64,000 nucleotides of DNA from NCBI RefSeq assembly GCF_012223425.1, contig NZ_CP038799.1, forward strand, positions 1,984,001-2,048,000. Reading direction: 5' to 3'. This document shows, in pieces, positions 16,776-24,695 of this stretch. The DNA is from Mycolicibacterium frederiksbergense (lineage in GTDB: Bacteria; Actinomycetota; Actinomycetes; Mycobacteriales; Mycobacteriaceae). The position numbers and the translations under genes are program-made. Numbering within the stretch: position 1 is the first letter of the stretch; every line of letters begins with the position of its first letter. Under the pieces are notes generated by a model, which ran no database searches, was not told where the DNA came from, and saw only the letters and a list, made by a program, of their open reading frames with translations.

Positions 16776-17885
16776 GTGACGGCACCCAGTTGGCAGGACC
16801 CCCGCCATCCCGACCACTACCACTGGATGACCTCGCGCCTCGACGCGCGCGGCGCCCGCGTCGCGACCTCCCGATTCATCGCCGCCTGGATGATGATCGG
16901 GGGTTTGGCGCCGGCGCTCGTCATCTTCGGTTCCACCAACTCCTCGCAGTGGCCGCTGCGAGCTGCCGGGGTGGCCATCAGCCTCACCAGCGCCCTGCTC
17001 GGATTACTGTGGATACGCGGCGTCTGGCCGACCAAACGCCAGTCGTCAGCCTGCGTGATCCTCGGGACGGCGCTGGGCGTGGCCACCTGTCTGTTGATGC
17101 CGCACCCGCTGCTCGGGCTGATGGGTGCGGCGCTGTTCTGCGCCGTCGCAACCTACGCCACCGTGTTCCATACCGGGACGTTCGTCGCCTACGTCCTCGC
17201 CGCGGGCGGCACCGTCATCGGCGTCACCGGGTACTGGCTCGGCCGCACCGACCCGGCGGTCGCCCTCGGTCTGAGCCTCACGATCGCATTGAGCCTCGTG
17301 TTCATGACCTTCGTGGTGCGCGCCCTGATCGGTCTCATCGATGCGGACATGTTCACCGGCGCCATCGAGCCGATCACCGGACTGCTGAGCCGCGAGGGTT
17401 TCGACGACGGCGTGGCCATCACCATTGCCGCGCGCGGCCGTACCGATGACCGCTACCTGGTGATCGTCGTCGTGGACCTGGACAGTTTCGGCGCCGTCGC
17501 CGATCTCGCCGGCGAGGGCCGCGCCCGGCAGCTGCGGGTGCTGATCGCGCAGATGTTGCGGGACAGCGCACGCCGGGACACCGTGCTGGCCCACACCGCC
17601 GACTCCGAATTCGTGCTGGCCGACATCTTCAACTCCCGCGACCCCGACCCGCTGTGCGAACGGATCAATGCCGGCGTACCGGCCACGGCGCGCGAGCTCA
17701 CGGCAAGTGTGGGGGCGGTCGTCACACCGCTGGGCCCGCTGTCTGCGATGGCGCCCACCGACGTCACCGCCGCGCTGCTGAAGATCGCCGGCGAGGCCGC
17801 CGACACAGCGCGCAAGAACGGCGGACACCAGCATCGCATCGTCTACCTGCCGGAACTACCGGAGACCGATCCACCCGCGCATTAG
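16776..17885 (+). CDS. Membrane protein with degenerate GGDEF domain
   Basis: A 369-residue protein. Residues about 35-190 hold six hydrophobic segments. A GGDEF-like fold follows from about 195: EPITGLLSREGFDDG, then VVVDLDSFGAV, and the region where the GG(D/E)EF active loop should be reads TADSEF. The two glycines and the catalytic acid pair are therefore not conserved and diguanylate cyclase activity is unlikely. The domain may bind nucleotide or mediate dimerisation. GTG start. It stands alone, and its final codons overlap the palindrome before the LysE-type gene. Confidence 0.75.
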   Translation: MTAPSWQDPRHPDHYHWMTSRLDARGARVATSRFIAAWMMIGGLAPALVIFGSTNSSQWPLRAAGVAISLTSALLGLLWIRGVWPTKRQSSACVILGTALGVATCLLMPHPLLGLMGAALFCAVATYATVFHTGTFVAYVLAAGGTVIGVTGYWLGRTDPAVALGLSLTIALSLVFMTFVVRALIGLIDADMFTGAIEPITGLLSREGFDDGVAITIAARGRTDDRYLVIVVVDLDSFGAVADLAGEGRARQLRVLIAQMLRDSARRDTVLAHTADSEFVLADIFNSRDPDPLCERINAGVPATARELTASVGAVVTPLGPLSAMAPTDVTAALLKIAGEAADTARKNGGHQHRIVYLPELPETDPPAH

Positions 17886-17921
17886 CATTGCTAATCTACT
17901 GTAAGAATCATTAGCTATACT
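17881..17921 (+). promoter_or_regulatory. Promoter/operator of LysE-type exporter
   Basis: A 15-bp inverted repeat ATTAGCA-T-TGCTAAT (17881-17895) is followed by a -10-like TATACT (17916-17921), 30 nt before the ATG at 17952. The repeat overlaps the stop codon of the upstream gene. It could be the site of a LysG/ArgP-type activator, but no such gene lies next to it. Confidence 0.5.
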
Positions 17922-17951
17922 TCGGCCTGGACGCGCCCTACCGTCAGCACC

Positions 17952-18551
17952 ATGGCTTCACCTGTCTTCATCGGATTCCTGACCACCATGGCATTGATCG
18001 CTGCGATCGGCGCACAGAACGCCTTCGTGCTGCGCCAGGGCATCCGCGGCGAGCATGTGGTGCCGGTGATCGCGCTGTGCACGGTGTCGGACCTGATCCT
18101 GATCGCCGCCGGGATCGCCGGCGTCGGCGCACTGATAACCGCGCACCCGACCGCGGTGACGGTCGCCAAGATCGGCGGCGCCGCCTTCCTGATCGGCTAC
18201 GGACTGCTGGCCGCGCGGCGGGCACTTCGGCCGAGCGCGCTGAACCCTTCCGAAGAGACCCCCGCGCGCCTGGCCGAGGTGCTGCTCACCGCTGCGGCGC
18301 TCACTTGGCTGAACCCGCATGTGTACCTCGACACCGTCATCCTGCTCGGGTCCCTGGCCAACGAACATCAAGAGCAGCGTTGGCTTTTCGGCGCCGGTGC
18401 GGTCGCGGCGAGCGCCCTGTGGTTCACCGGACTGGGCCTCGGCGCGCGCAAGCTCGCCGGGCTGTTCGCGAATCCGTCCACCTGGCGCGTCCTGGACGGG
18501 ATCATCGCGGTGGTGATGGTGGCGCTCGGGGTGTGGATGGCGGTCTCCTGA
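17952..18551 (+). CDS. LysE/ArgO-family basic amino acid exporter
   Basis: A 199-residue inner-membrane protein with six predicted membrane segments and the family motif [13 protein letters not shown] after the first helix; a central Pro/Asn motif ([12 protein letters not shown]) follows. It should export lysine and/or arginine, or a related cationic amino acid, by proton exchange. The usual divergent LysR-type partner (lysG/argP) is absent, so regulation must come from elsewhere or through the palindrome at 17881. Confidence 0.88.
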   Translation: MASPVFIGFLTTMALIAAIGAQNAFVLRQGIRGEHVVPVIALCTVSDLILIAAGIAGVGALITAHPTAVTVAKIGGAAFLIGYGLLAARRALRPSALNPSEETPARLAEVLLTAAALTWLNPHVYLDTVILLGSLANEHQEQRWLFGAGAVAASALWFTGLGLGARKLAGLFANPSTWRVLDGIIAVVMVALGVWMAVS

Positions 18552-18664
18552 CCGGGGCAGATAGTTGTTTAGCAGAGCGAACTTTTCGCGTCGTTAAAGT
18601 TGGGCGCAGGGCGGCGAGCAGCGCTTCCCGCCCGTGACCCTCTGACCCGAAAGGTGATGTGTGC

Positions 18665-19666
18665 ATGCTCGAGATCAGCGGCGTGACATGGGGTGTGACG
18701 ATCGGCGTGATCGTCGGACTGCTGGCTGTCGACCTCATCCTGGCGGCGGTCCGGCCGCACCGCGTCGGCTTCCGCGAGGCCACCGCGTGGTCGGTGTTCT
18801 ACATCCTGGTGGCCGTCGGCTTCGGGGTGTGGTTCACGATGGCCCACGGCGGGGACTTCGGCACGCAGTACTTCGCGGGGTACATCGTCGAGAAGAGTCT
18901 GTCGGTCGACAACCTGTTCGTGTTCGTCATCATCATGACGACCTTCGCGGTACCCGAGGAGCACCAGCACAAGGTGCTGACCTTCGGCATCATCCTCGCG
19001 CTCATCATGCGGGCGATCTTCATCGCACTCGGTGCGACTCTGCTGTCCCTGTTCTCCTTCATGTTCCTGATCTTCGGTCTGCTGCTGATCTACACCGCGG
19101 TCCAGCTCTTCCGGCACCGCAACGAGGATCCCGATGTCGAGAACAACATCATGATCCGGGCGACCCGCAAGATCCTGCCCATCAGCGATGACTACGACGG
19201 CGGCAAGCTGCTGACCCGCCGGGAGGGCCGGCGGATGGCGACCCCGCTGCTGGCGGTCCTCATCGCGATCGGCAGCGTGGATCTGCTGTTCGCACTCGAT
19301 TCGATCCCCGCGGTCTTCGGCGTCACCAGCGAGCCCTACATCGTCTTCACCGCAAACGCTTTCGCGCTCCTCGGGTTGCGTGCGCTGTTCTTCCTCGTGA
19401 AGGGCCTGCTGGACCGGCTGGTCTACCTGTCGACCGGGCTGTCGATCATCCTGGCCTTCATCGGCGCGAAGCTCATCCTGCACTGGGGGCATGTCGACAT
19501 CGATGCGCGCATCCCCGAGATCAACACCTATCTGAGCCTCGTCGTGATCATCGGCATCCTGGTGATCGTCACCGTCGCCAGCCTGGCCAAGACTCGCAAG
19601 GACCCCTCGGCCAAGGCGCATGCCGGTTCACTCCGCGCGTCGCGGAAGGAACCGCGGGAAGAGTGA
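18665..19666 (+). CDS. TerC-family integral membrane protein
   Basis: A 333-residue polytopic protein. Both TerC acidic motifs are present: EKSLSVDNLFVF in the second helix and FALDSIPAVFGVT in a later helix, the conserved Asp residues being proposed metal-binding sites. Family members export or handle metals such as Mn(II) or act with Ter proteins in membrane stress; tellurite resistance is only the historical name. I prefer the ATG at 18665 because GAAAGG is well spaced before it; a GTG 6 nt upstream is possible. A strong hairpin follows the stop. Confidence 0.85.
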   Translation: MLEISGVTWGVTIGVIVGLLAVDLILAAVRPHRVGFREATAWSVFYILVAVGFGVWFTMAHGGDFGTQYFAGYIVEKSLSVDNLFVFVIIMTTFAVPEEHQHKVLTFGIILALIMRAIFIALGATLLSLFSFMFLIFGLLLIYTAVQLFRHRNEDPDVENNIMIRATRKILPISDDYDGGKLLTRREGRRMATPLLAVLIAIGSVDLLFALDSIPAVFGVTSEPYIVFTANAFALLGLRALFFLVKGLLDRLVYLSTGLSIILAFIGAKLILHWGHVDIDARIPEINTYLSLVVIIGILVIVTVASLAKTRKDPSAKAHAGSLRASRKEPREE

Positions 19667-19677
19667 TTCCGCTTCGC

Positions 19678-19725
19678 CCGCTGGATATTTCGGTCCGCGG
19701 CAGTGCGTACCGAAATATCCAGCGG
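19678..19725. terminator. Perfect 17-bp inverted repeat between convergent genes
   Basis: CCGCTGGATATTTCGGT (19678-19694) and its exact reverse complement (19709-19725) enclose a 14-nt loop, 11 nt after the TerC stop and about 50 nt before the 3' end of the HNH gene. No U-tract follows. A bidirectional hairpin terminator is the simplest reading; a dispersed repeat is possible. Confidence 0.55.
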
Positions 19726-19778
19726 CTTCCCGCGGCGGCGATTTCTCTGTGTAGTTTTCAAGGTGCCGAGAGTTGGGG

Positions 19779-21107
19779 TTATGCGGCTGCCGAGAGGTCG
19801 GTCATGGTGCGTCGGGCGTGGGATCTCAGGCGTGCCGGTTCGGGGCCGGCCGGGTCATGGGGTTGGATGAACCAGGGGTGGCGGTCGGGGCCGAGGTAGA
19901 CCTGCCAGCCGCCGTGGTGGATGGCGGTGTGGTGCAGTCGGCACAGCAGCACCCCGTTGTCGATGCTGGTGTGCCCACCGCTGCTCCACGGGGTGATGTG
20001 GTGGGCGTCGCACCAGGAACCGGGTCGTCCGCAGCCGGGGAATGCGCAGCCCCGATCGCGGATACCCAGGGCTTTGCGCAGCGCCGGGGTGAACAGTCGC
20101 TCGGCGCGCCCGAGGTCCAGCGGTATGCCCGAATGGTCGACGAGCACCGTGGTCAAGGTGCTGTCGCAGGCAATCAGGTCCGCGGTGCTGGCGCTGACCG
20201 GGCCGGTGAACCCCAGTGAATCCACAGACCCCTCGGCCCCCGCTGCGGACCCCACTGATGCGGCGGAGCGGATGAGGGTGACATGCGGAAGGACACCCCC
20301 TGATGTGGGTCGCCGTTGGCCCGAAAGATAGTCGCGGATGATCTGTCCGAACGCGTCGGCGCGGCGCCGCCCAGTCGGCCGGGGATCCGGTGATCCATCC
20401 GGCAACGGTACCGGCCGGCACAACGGATCCAACGCGGCCAACAGTTCTTCCCCGGTGAGTATGTCGAGATCCAGTCCGGCACTGACCCGCCCGTCCTCGC
20501 CCTGCACCACGGCCATGTCGTTGAGGTCGGGGTTCTCCGCCACCGGCACCGCCCCGTCGTCGACCGGCCGGGTCTTGGCTGTGGCGATGGCGATCGCCCG
20601 TGCCTTCTTCTGCACTGCTGCCGGGGTGGTCTCGATCATCAGCTTCGTCACGACCTCGGCCCGGTCCTCGTCGCACAACGGCACCCGGTTGTGGATGTGG
20701 GCGACGCCCTTGCCAACGGCGTCGGCGAACTCGATACCGACCCCACCCAGGCGCTGCTGGTGGGTCAACGCGGGCAAGGTGTGCGCGGCCCGCCCCACCC
20801 GTACCGCGCGCTGCGCGGCACCGGGCGCCACACCCAGCGCGGTGAGCAGATCGGCGCCGGAGCCCAGGTGTTTACGTGCGGGGATCCCGGCCCGTTCGGC
20901 GGCCGCGACCGCCTCGGAAATCACATGATCCAGCAGATTCCGCGCGGCCACCGCGCCCGCCAGCACCGCCAGCAACCGGTGTTCATCGATCACCCGCCGC
21001 GGGCAGTCCAGCAGATGAAACAACGTGCGATCCTCATCCCGCGCAGGCACCGGGGTGAGGTCATCGATCAGCGCATCAACAAACGCGTCGAGATGGGTGG
21101 CGTCCAT
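19779..21107 (-). CDS. DUF222 / HNH endonuclease-domain protein (13E12 repeat family)
   Basis: A 442-residue protein of the 13E12 repeat family abundant in mycobacteria. An N-terminal DUF222 helical region covers about residues 30-310. The C-terminal HNH nuclease motif has CAFPGCG zinc-type cysteines, then CDAHHITPWSSGGHT, DNGVLLCRLHH and WIQ-like final segments. Catalytic His and Asn residues are kept. The start at 21107 (MDATHLDAF) is the usual family start. A perfect SOS box lies upstream (21256-21271), so DNA damage probably induces it through LexA. The physiological role of the family is unknown. Confidence 0.9.
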   Translation of the reverse strand: MDATHLDAFVDALIDDLTPVPARDEDRTLFHLLDCPRRVIDEHRLLAVLAGAVAARNLLDHVISEAVAAAERAGIPARKHLGSGADLLTALGVAPGAAQRAVRVGRAAHTLPALTHQQRLGGVGIEFADAVGKGVAHIHNRVPLCDEDRAEVVTKLMIETTPAAVQKKARAIAIATAKTRPVDDGAVPVAENPDLNDMAVVQGEDGRVSAGLDLDILTGEELLAALDPLCRPVPLPDGSPDPRPTGRRRADAFGQIIRDYLSGQRRPTSGGVLPHVTLIRSAASVGSAAGAEGSVDSLGFTGPVSASTADLIACDSTLTTVLVDHSGIPLDLGRAERLFTPALRKALGIRDRGCAFPGCGRPGSWCDAHHITPWSSGGHTSIDNGVLLCRLHHTAIHHGGWQVYLGPDRHPWFIQPHDPAGPEPARLRSHARRTMTDLSAAA

Positions 21108-21255
21108 AGGGATACCGACTTTCACAGAAGGTGCCCACCAACAGGGGACACGATCAGGCACTACGATCCGCACAGCCCCCAGGGGGCCATCGAACCTCGC
21201 GGCGACCGAAGTCGCGGTCTGTGCTCACCGAGCGGAGATGGGAGCAACGTCGCAT

Positions 21256-21271
21256 TCGAACTTATGTTCGA
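21256..21271. promoter_or_regulatory. LexA SOS box (TCGAACTTATGTTCGA)
   Basis: Perfect match to the mycobacterial LexA consensus TCGAAC-N4-GTTCGA, located 149 bp upstream of the HNH gene start on the minus strand. Members of the 13E12 family in Mycobacterium tuberculosis are known to be preceded by such boxes. Confidence 0.88.
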
Positions 21272-21300
21272 TCGTACGCCGCGCCATTGCATGGTGCAAG

Positions 21301-21353
21301 TGTCATGTCTCAAGACATCGGTGACAGTTCTGCATCAGGACATCGGTGACACT
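21301..21353. repeat. Short direct/inverted repeat block, possible IS481-type end relic
   Basis: The 13-mer GACATCGGTGACA occurs exactly at 21314-21326 and 21339-21351 (25-bp period). It is preceded by the inverted repeat ATGTCT-CA-AGACAT (21305-21318). The wording resembles termini of actinobacterial IS481-family elements, but no transposase or partner end is present, so a relic is likely. Confidence 0.4.
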
Positions 21354-21492
21354 TTGAGGGTGCGGGCTCAGCGACGGTGACAGCCTGCAGAACCGCGCGT
21401 CCTCGGCAACCGCGCGCCCCGGCCCCCGATCACGCCGTTGGTGAACATGGCTGGACCGGATCAGAGCATCACGGTGATTAGGATCGGGCCAA

Positions 21493-22377
21493 ATGGCCCG
21501 CAGATCTCCGCAAACCGAGCGTCTCGTCGAGATGGTCGAGTATCTGGCGGCGGACCCGCATCGGGAGTACCAGCTCACCGAGCTGGCCCGCCTGGTCAAT
21601 CTCGACGCCGCCACCTGCCATCCGATGCTCACCGAGCTCACCCGGGTGGGCTGGCTGGTCAAGGACCGCGTGCACAAGACCTACCGGCTCGGGCCGCGTC
21701 TCATCTCCGTCGGCGCCTCGGCGCAGGCGTCCCTGCAGATCGCCACCTACGCCCGCCCCGAGATGCAACGCGTGAGTACTGAAACCGGTGTGCCCGCCTG
21801 CCTGTTCATCCCGTCCTCCGACGATCTGGTGATCGCCGACCTGACATATCCGGACGGCAAAGACAGCGGGCATCTCCCATTGCAGGCCGGCGATCACATC
21901 GAGTTCGGGCCGCCGCTCGGCGCGGTGCTGGCGGCGTGGGCCGGCCAGTACACCGTCGACACGTGGCTGCGCCGCGTCGAGCCGGGACCCGACGACCCGG
22001 GGCGCACCTGGCAGATCCTGCGGACCATCCGGGAACGCCGATTCTCGGTCGAGTTGTCACCGGCGTCGCAGGCCGAGATGCGCGAGCTGACGGATTTTGC
22101 GATCGGGGAGGTGCACGGCTCCCGCCGGGCCGCACGCATGATCGGTGGACAGCGGCCGGTCATGACACCGGAGCTGATGCTCGGGGACATCGACGACGCC
22201 GCGGTCTACGCGCCGCTGTCGGTCAGCGCGGCCTGCTTCGACCCCGGGGGCAATCCGGTCGCCGCGCTGTCGGTGCTGACGATGGCCGAGCCCAGAACCG
22301 GCCGAGAGCTGCGGGACCTCGGGGCGAGCGTCAGCGCCGCGGCGGGCGCCATCACCGCGCGCCTCCACGGCCGCTGA
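21493..22377 (+). CDS. IclR-family transcriptional regulator
   Basis: A 294-residue regulator. An N-terminal winged HTH (QLTELARLVNLDAATCHPML, about residues 27-46) is followed by an IclR-type GAF-like effector domain from about residue 80, with the conserved LPLQAGDHIEFGPPLGAVLAAW segment. It lies 89 nt upstream of the molybdopterin oxidoreductase in the same direction, with the palindrome TTTGCACTATGCAAA between them, so it is the likely local regulator of that enzyme. Candidate effectors cannot be named. Confidence 0.85.
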   Translation: MARRSPQTERLVEMVEYLAADPHREYQLTELARLVNLDAATCHPMLTELTRVGWLVKDRVHKTYRLGPRLISVGASAQASLQIATYARPEMQRVSTETGVPACLFIPSSDDLVIADLTYPDGKDSGHLPLQAGDHIEFGPPLGAVLAAWAGQYTVDTWLRRVEPGPDDPGRTWQILRTIRERRFSVELSPASQAEMRELTDFAIGEVHGSRRAARMIGGQRPVMTPELMLGDIDDAAVYAPLSVSAACFDPGGNPVAALSVLTMAEPRTGRELRDLGASVSAAAGAITARLHGR

Positions 22378-22388
22378 TACCTGCGCGT

Positions 22389-22403
22389 TTTGCACTATGC
22401 AAA
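22389..22403. promoter_or_regulatory. IclR-type operator palindrome before molybdoenzyme gene
   Basis: TTTGCA-CTA-TGCAAA, 6-bp arms around three bases, lies 64 nt before the GTG start of the molybdoenzyme and 12 nt after the IclR stop. It is probably the binding site of the adjacent IclR protein. Confidence 0.55.
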
Positions 22404-22466
22404 TCCTTGCCCGCAGGCTCTCATCCGACTTACGGTGACCGGCACCACAGTGATCGAGGAGGCCCC

Positions 22467-24695
22467 GTGAGTGTCGAGCAGAAGGTGACCTACTGCCGGA
22501 TCTGTGAGCCGCTGTGCGGGCTGATCGCCACCGTCGAGGACGGCCGCCTCCAGTCGCTGCGCCCCGACAAGGACCATCCGCTATCCCAGGGCCGGGCATG
22601 CCCGAAGGGCATCGCGTTCACCGATGTGCAGAACGACCCCGACCGGGTGCTCAACCCGTTGCGCCGGGAATCCGATGGCAGCTTCACCGAGGTCGGCTGG
22701 GATGACGCGCTCGCCGACATCGCGCGCAGGCTGCAGGGGGTGCTCGACACCCACGGCGGCGACTCGGTCGGTGAGTACCTGGGCAACCCGTCGGCGTTCG
22801 GGTACGCCGCGAGCCTGTGGTCGGGCCTGTTCATGAAACGGATCGGCGCCGGGCATCTGTACTCGGCCGGATCCCAGGACATCAACAGCCGCTACGTGGC
22901 GAGCAAACTGCTCTATGGGGCCGCCACCCAGATCCCGTTCCCCGATCTGCCGCGCACCGATTTCCTGTTCATGCTCGGCGCCAATCCACTGGTGTCACAT
23001 GGCAGCGCGCTTCGGGTGCCCCGGGTCAGGGACGACCTGTCGGCGATCGTCAAACGCGGCGGCCGCATCATCGTGGTCGATCCGCGCCGCACCGAAACCG
23101 CGGCCGCCTACGAACATGTGGCGGTGCGCCCGGATTCGGATTCCTGGCTGATGCTCTCGCTGCTGCACGTCGTGTTCGCCGACGGCCTGGAGGACGGAGC
23201 GGCCATGGCGGCGCAGTCGACCGGTGCCGCCACCCTGCGTGCGCTGTGCGCGGACTTCCCACCGGAGGACACCGCCATCCGCACCGGGGTCCCCGCAGCG
23301 ACCGTACGCGCGCTGGCCCACGACTTCGCCACCGCCCGAACGGCCGTCGCCTATGGACGCACCGGCGCCTGCCTCGGGCATCACGGCACCCTGGTCAGCT
23401 TCCTGATCGACGCGCTCAACCTGGTGACCGGGAACATGGACCGGCCCGGCGGGGCGCTGATGTCACACCAGGTGATTCCGGTCGAGGACATGGGCGAACG
23501 ATCGGGCGCGTTCGGCTACAACAGCAAGCGGTCCCGGATCGGTGACTTCCCCGATGTTTTCGGTTCCTTCCCGGCTGCGCTGATCGCCGACGAGATCACC
23601 ACGCCCGGCGCGGGCCAGTTGCGCGCACTGTTCGTCTTCGCCGGCAATCCGGTGCTGTCGGTGCCCGACAGCGCCGCCCTGGACGCGGCGCTGCAACAGC
23701 TGGACCTGCTGGTGTCGCTGGACCTCTACGTCAACGAGACCAATCGGCACGCCGACTACATTCTGCCGGCCACCACCTTCCTGGAACGCGACGATATGCC
23801 GATGGCGTTCGCCGGCTGCTGCCCGACGGTGTTCCTGCAGGCCGCAGAGCCGGTGCTGGAACCGTACGGGCAGGCCCGACCGGAATGGGAAGTGTTCGAG
23901 GAGTTGGCCGCCCGGATGGACGTGTCGCTGCTGGCCGCCGGTCCGCTGGTCCGACTCAACCCGGTGCTGCGCTGGCTGGAACGCCGAGGCCTGCGACTCA
24001 CCCCGCAGAAGATGATGAACACGCTGCTGCGCATCGGGCCGTACGGGGACCGGTTCGGGCTGCGCCGGAGTGGGCTGAATCCGCAGAAGCTCAAGGACAA
24101 TCCGCACGGCATCGTGCTGGCCGAACACGCGCCGCACGGGGTGCTGCGCGATGTGGTTGTCCACCGGGACGGCAAGGTGTGCCTGGACCCGGCCGAGATC
24201 GTCACCGAGGTCGCCCGGCTCGGCACCGCACCCAGCACGAGTCCACAATTTCCCTTGTCGGCCATCGGCATTCGCGAGTTGAGGTCACAGAACAGCTGGA
24301 TGCACAACAGCCCCACCCTGATGAAGGGCACCCGCCGGCAGCGCGCCCGGATCAACGCCGCCGACGCCGAGGCGGCCGGGATCACCGACGGTGACATCGC
24401 GCGGGTGGTCTCCGCGACCGGAGCGATCGAACTGGAGATGACGATCACCGACGAGGTCGGCCCCGGCACCATCGCGATCCCCCAGGGTTGGGGACACCGC
24501 GGCGGCGGCTGGCGGTTGGCGAATGCCAACCCCGGCGTCAATGTGAACGAGTTGACCTCGAGCCGCCCCGAGGACCTCGAGGCACTTGCTGGCATGTCGG
24601 TGCTCAACGGGGTGGCGGTGCGACTGGAGGCGGTGGCTCCAGGCGGCGAGGACCGCGCGACTCTCGGTGCTCGCGCGGCGTTCTCACACCCCTAG
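22467..24695 (+). CDS. Molybdopterin (bis-MGD) oxidoreductase with N-terminal [4Fe-4S]
   Basis: A 742-residue enzyme of the DMSO reductase/formate dehydrogenase superfamily. Cys10-x2-Cys13-x3-Cys17 and Cys45 form an N-terminal [4Fe-4S] site. The molybdopterin domains follow (VGEYLGNPSAFGY, FLFMLGANPLVSHGS, VVDPRRTETA), and the C-terminal dinucleotide-binding domain carries NSWMHNSPTLMKG and IAIPQGWGHRGGGW. GTG start after GAGGAGG. There is no Tat signal and no adjacent subunit genes, so it is probably cytoplasmic and uses a general ferredoxin or quinone route. The substrate is unknown. Its TAG stop is part of the CTAG into which the downstream IS inserted. Confidence 0.85.
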   Translation: MSVEQKVTYCRICEPLCGLIATVEDGRLQSLRPDKDHPLSQGRACPKGIAFTDVQNDPDRVLNPLRRESDGSFTEVGWDDALADIARRLQGVLDTHGGDSVGEYLGNPSAFGYAASLWSGLFMKRIGAGHLYSAGSQDINSRYVASKLLYGAATQIPFPDLPRTDFLFMLGANPLVSHGSALRVPRVRDDLSAIVKRGGRIIVVDPRRTETAAAYEHVAVRPDSDSWLMLSLLHVVFADGLEDGAAMAAQSTGAATLRALCADFPPEDTAIRTGVPAATVRALAHDFATARTAVAYGRTGACLGHHGTLVSFLIDALNLVTGNMDRPGGALMSHQVIPVEDMGERSGAFGYNSKRSRIGDFPDVFGSFPAALIADEITTPGAGQLRALFVFAGNPVLSVPDSAALDAALQQLDLLVSLDLYVNETNRHADYILPATTFLERDDMPMAFAGCCPTVFLQAAEPVLEPYGQARPEWEVFEELAARMDVSLLAAGPLVRLNPVLRWLERRGLRLTPQKMMNTLLRIGPYGDRFGLRRSGLNPQKLKDNPHGIVLAEHAPHGVLRDVVVHRDGKVCLDPAEIVTEVARLGTAPSTSPQFPLSAIGIRELRSQNSWMHNSPTLMKGTRRQRARINAADAEAAGITDGDIARVVSATGAIELEMTITDEVGPGTIAIPQGWGHRGGGWRLANANPGVNVNELTSSRPEDLEALAGMSVLNGVAVRLEAVAPGGEDRATLGARAAFSHP

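Larger units (their letters stand above)
21108..21492. other. 385-bp intergenic region: SOS box, IS-like relic, IclR promoter
   Basis: No gene is supported here. The left half carries the promoter of the HNH gene with its LexA site. The middle (21301-21353) has a short repeat block resembling IS481-type ends. The right end has a -10-like TAGGAT (21479-21484), 8 nt before the IclR ATG, suggesting a leaderless transcript. Confidence 0.5.

Noticed and set aside
18552-18664. yybP-ykoY manganese riboswitch before TerC
   Set aside because: TerC genes often have one, but I could not find the conserved GGGGAGUA and CUGA/UACC loop elements in the 107-nt leader.
21936-22466. Extension of the molybdoenzyme frame to an earlier start
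   Set aside because: The extra N-terminal residues lie in the wrong frame of the IclR gene and lack family similarity; the GTG at 22467 has GAGGAGG and the [4Fe-4S] motif follows directly.
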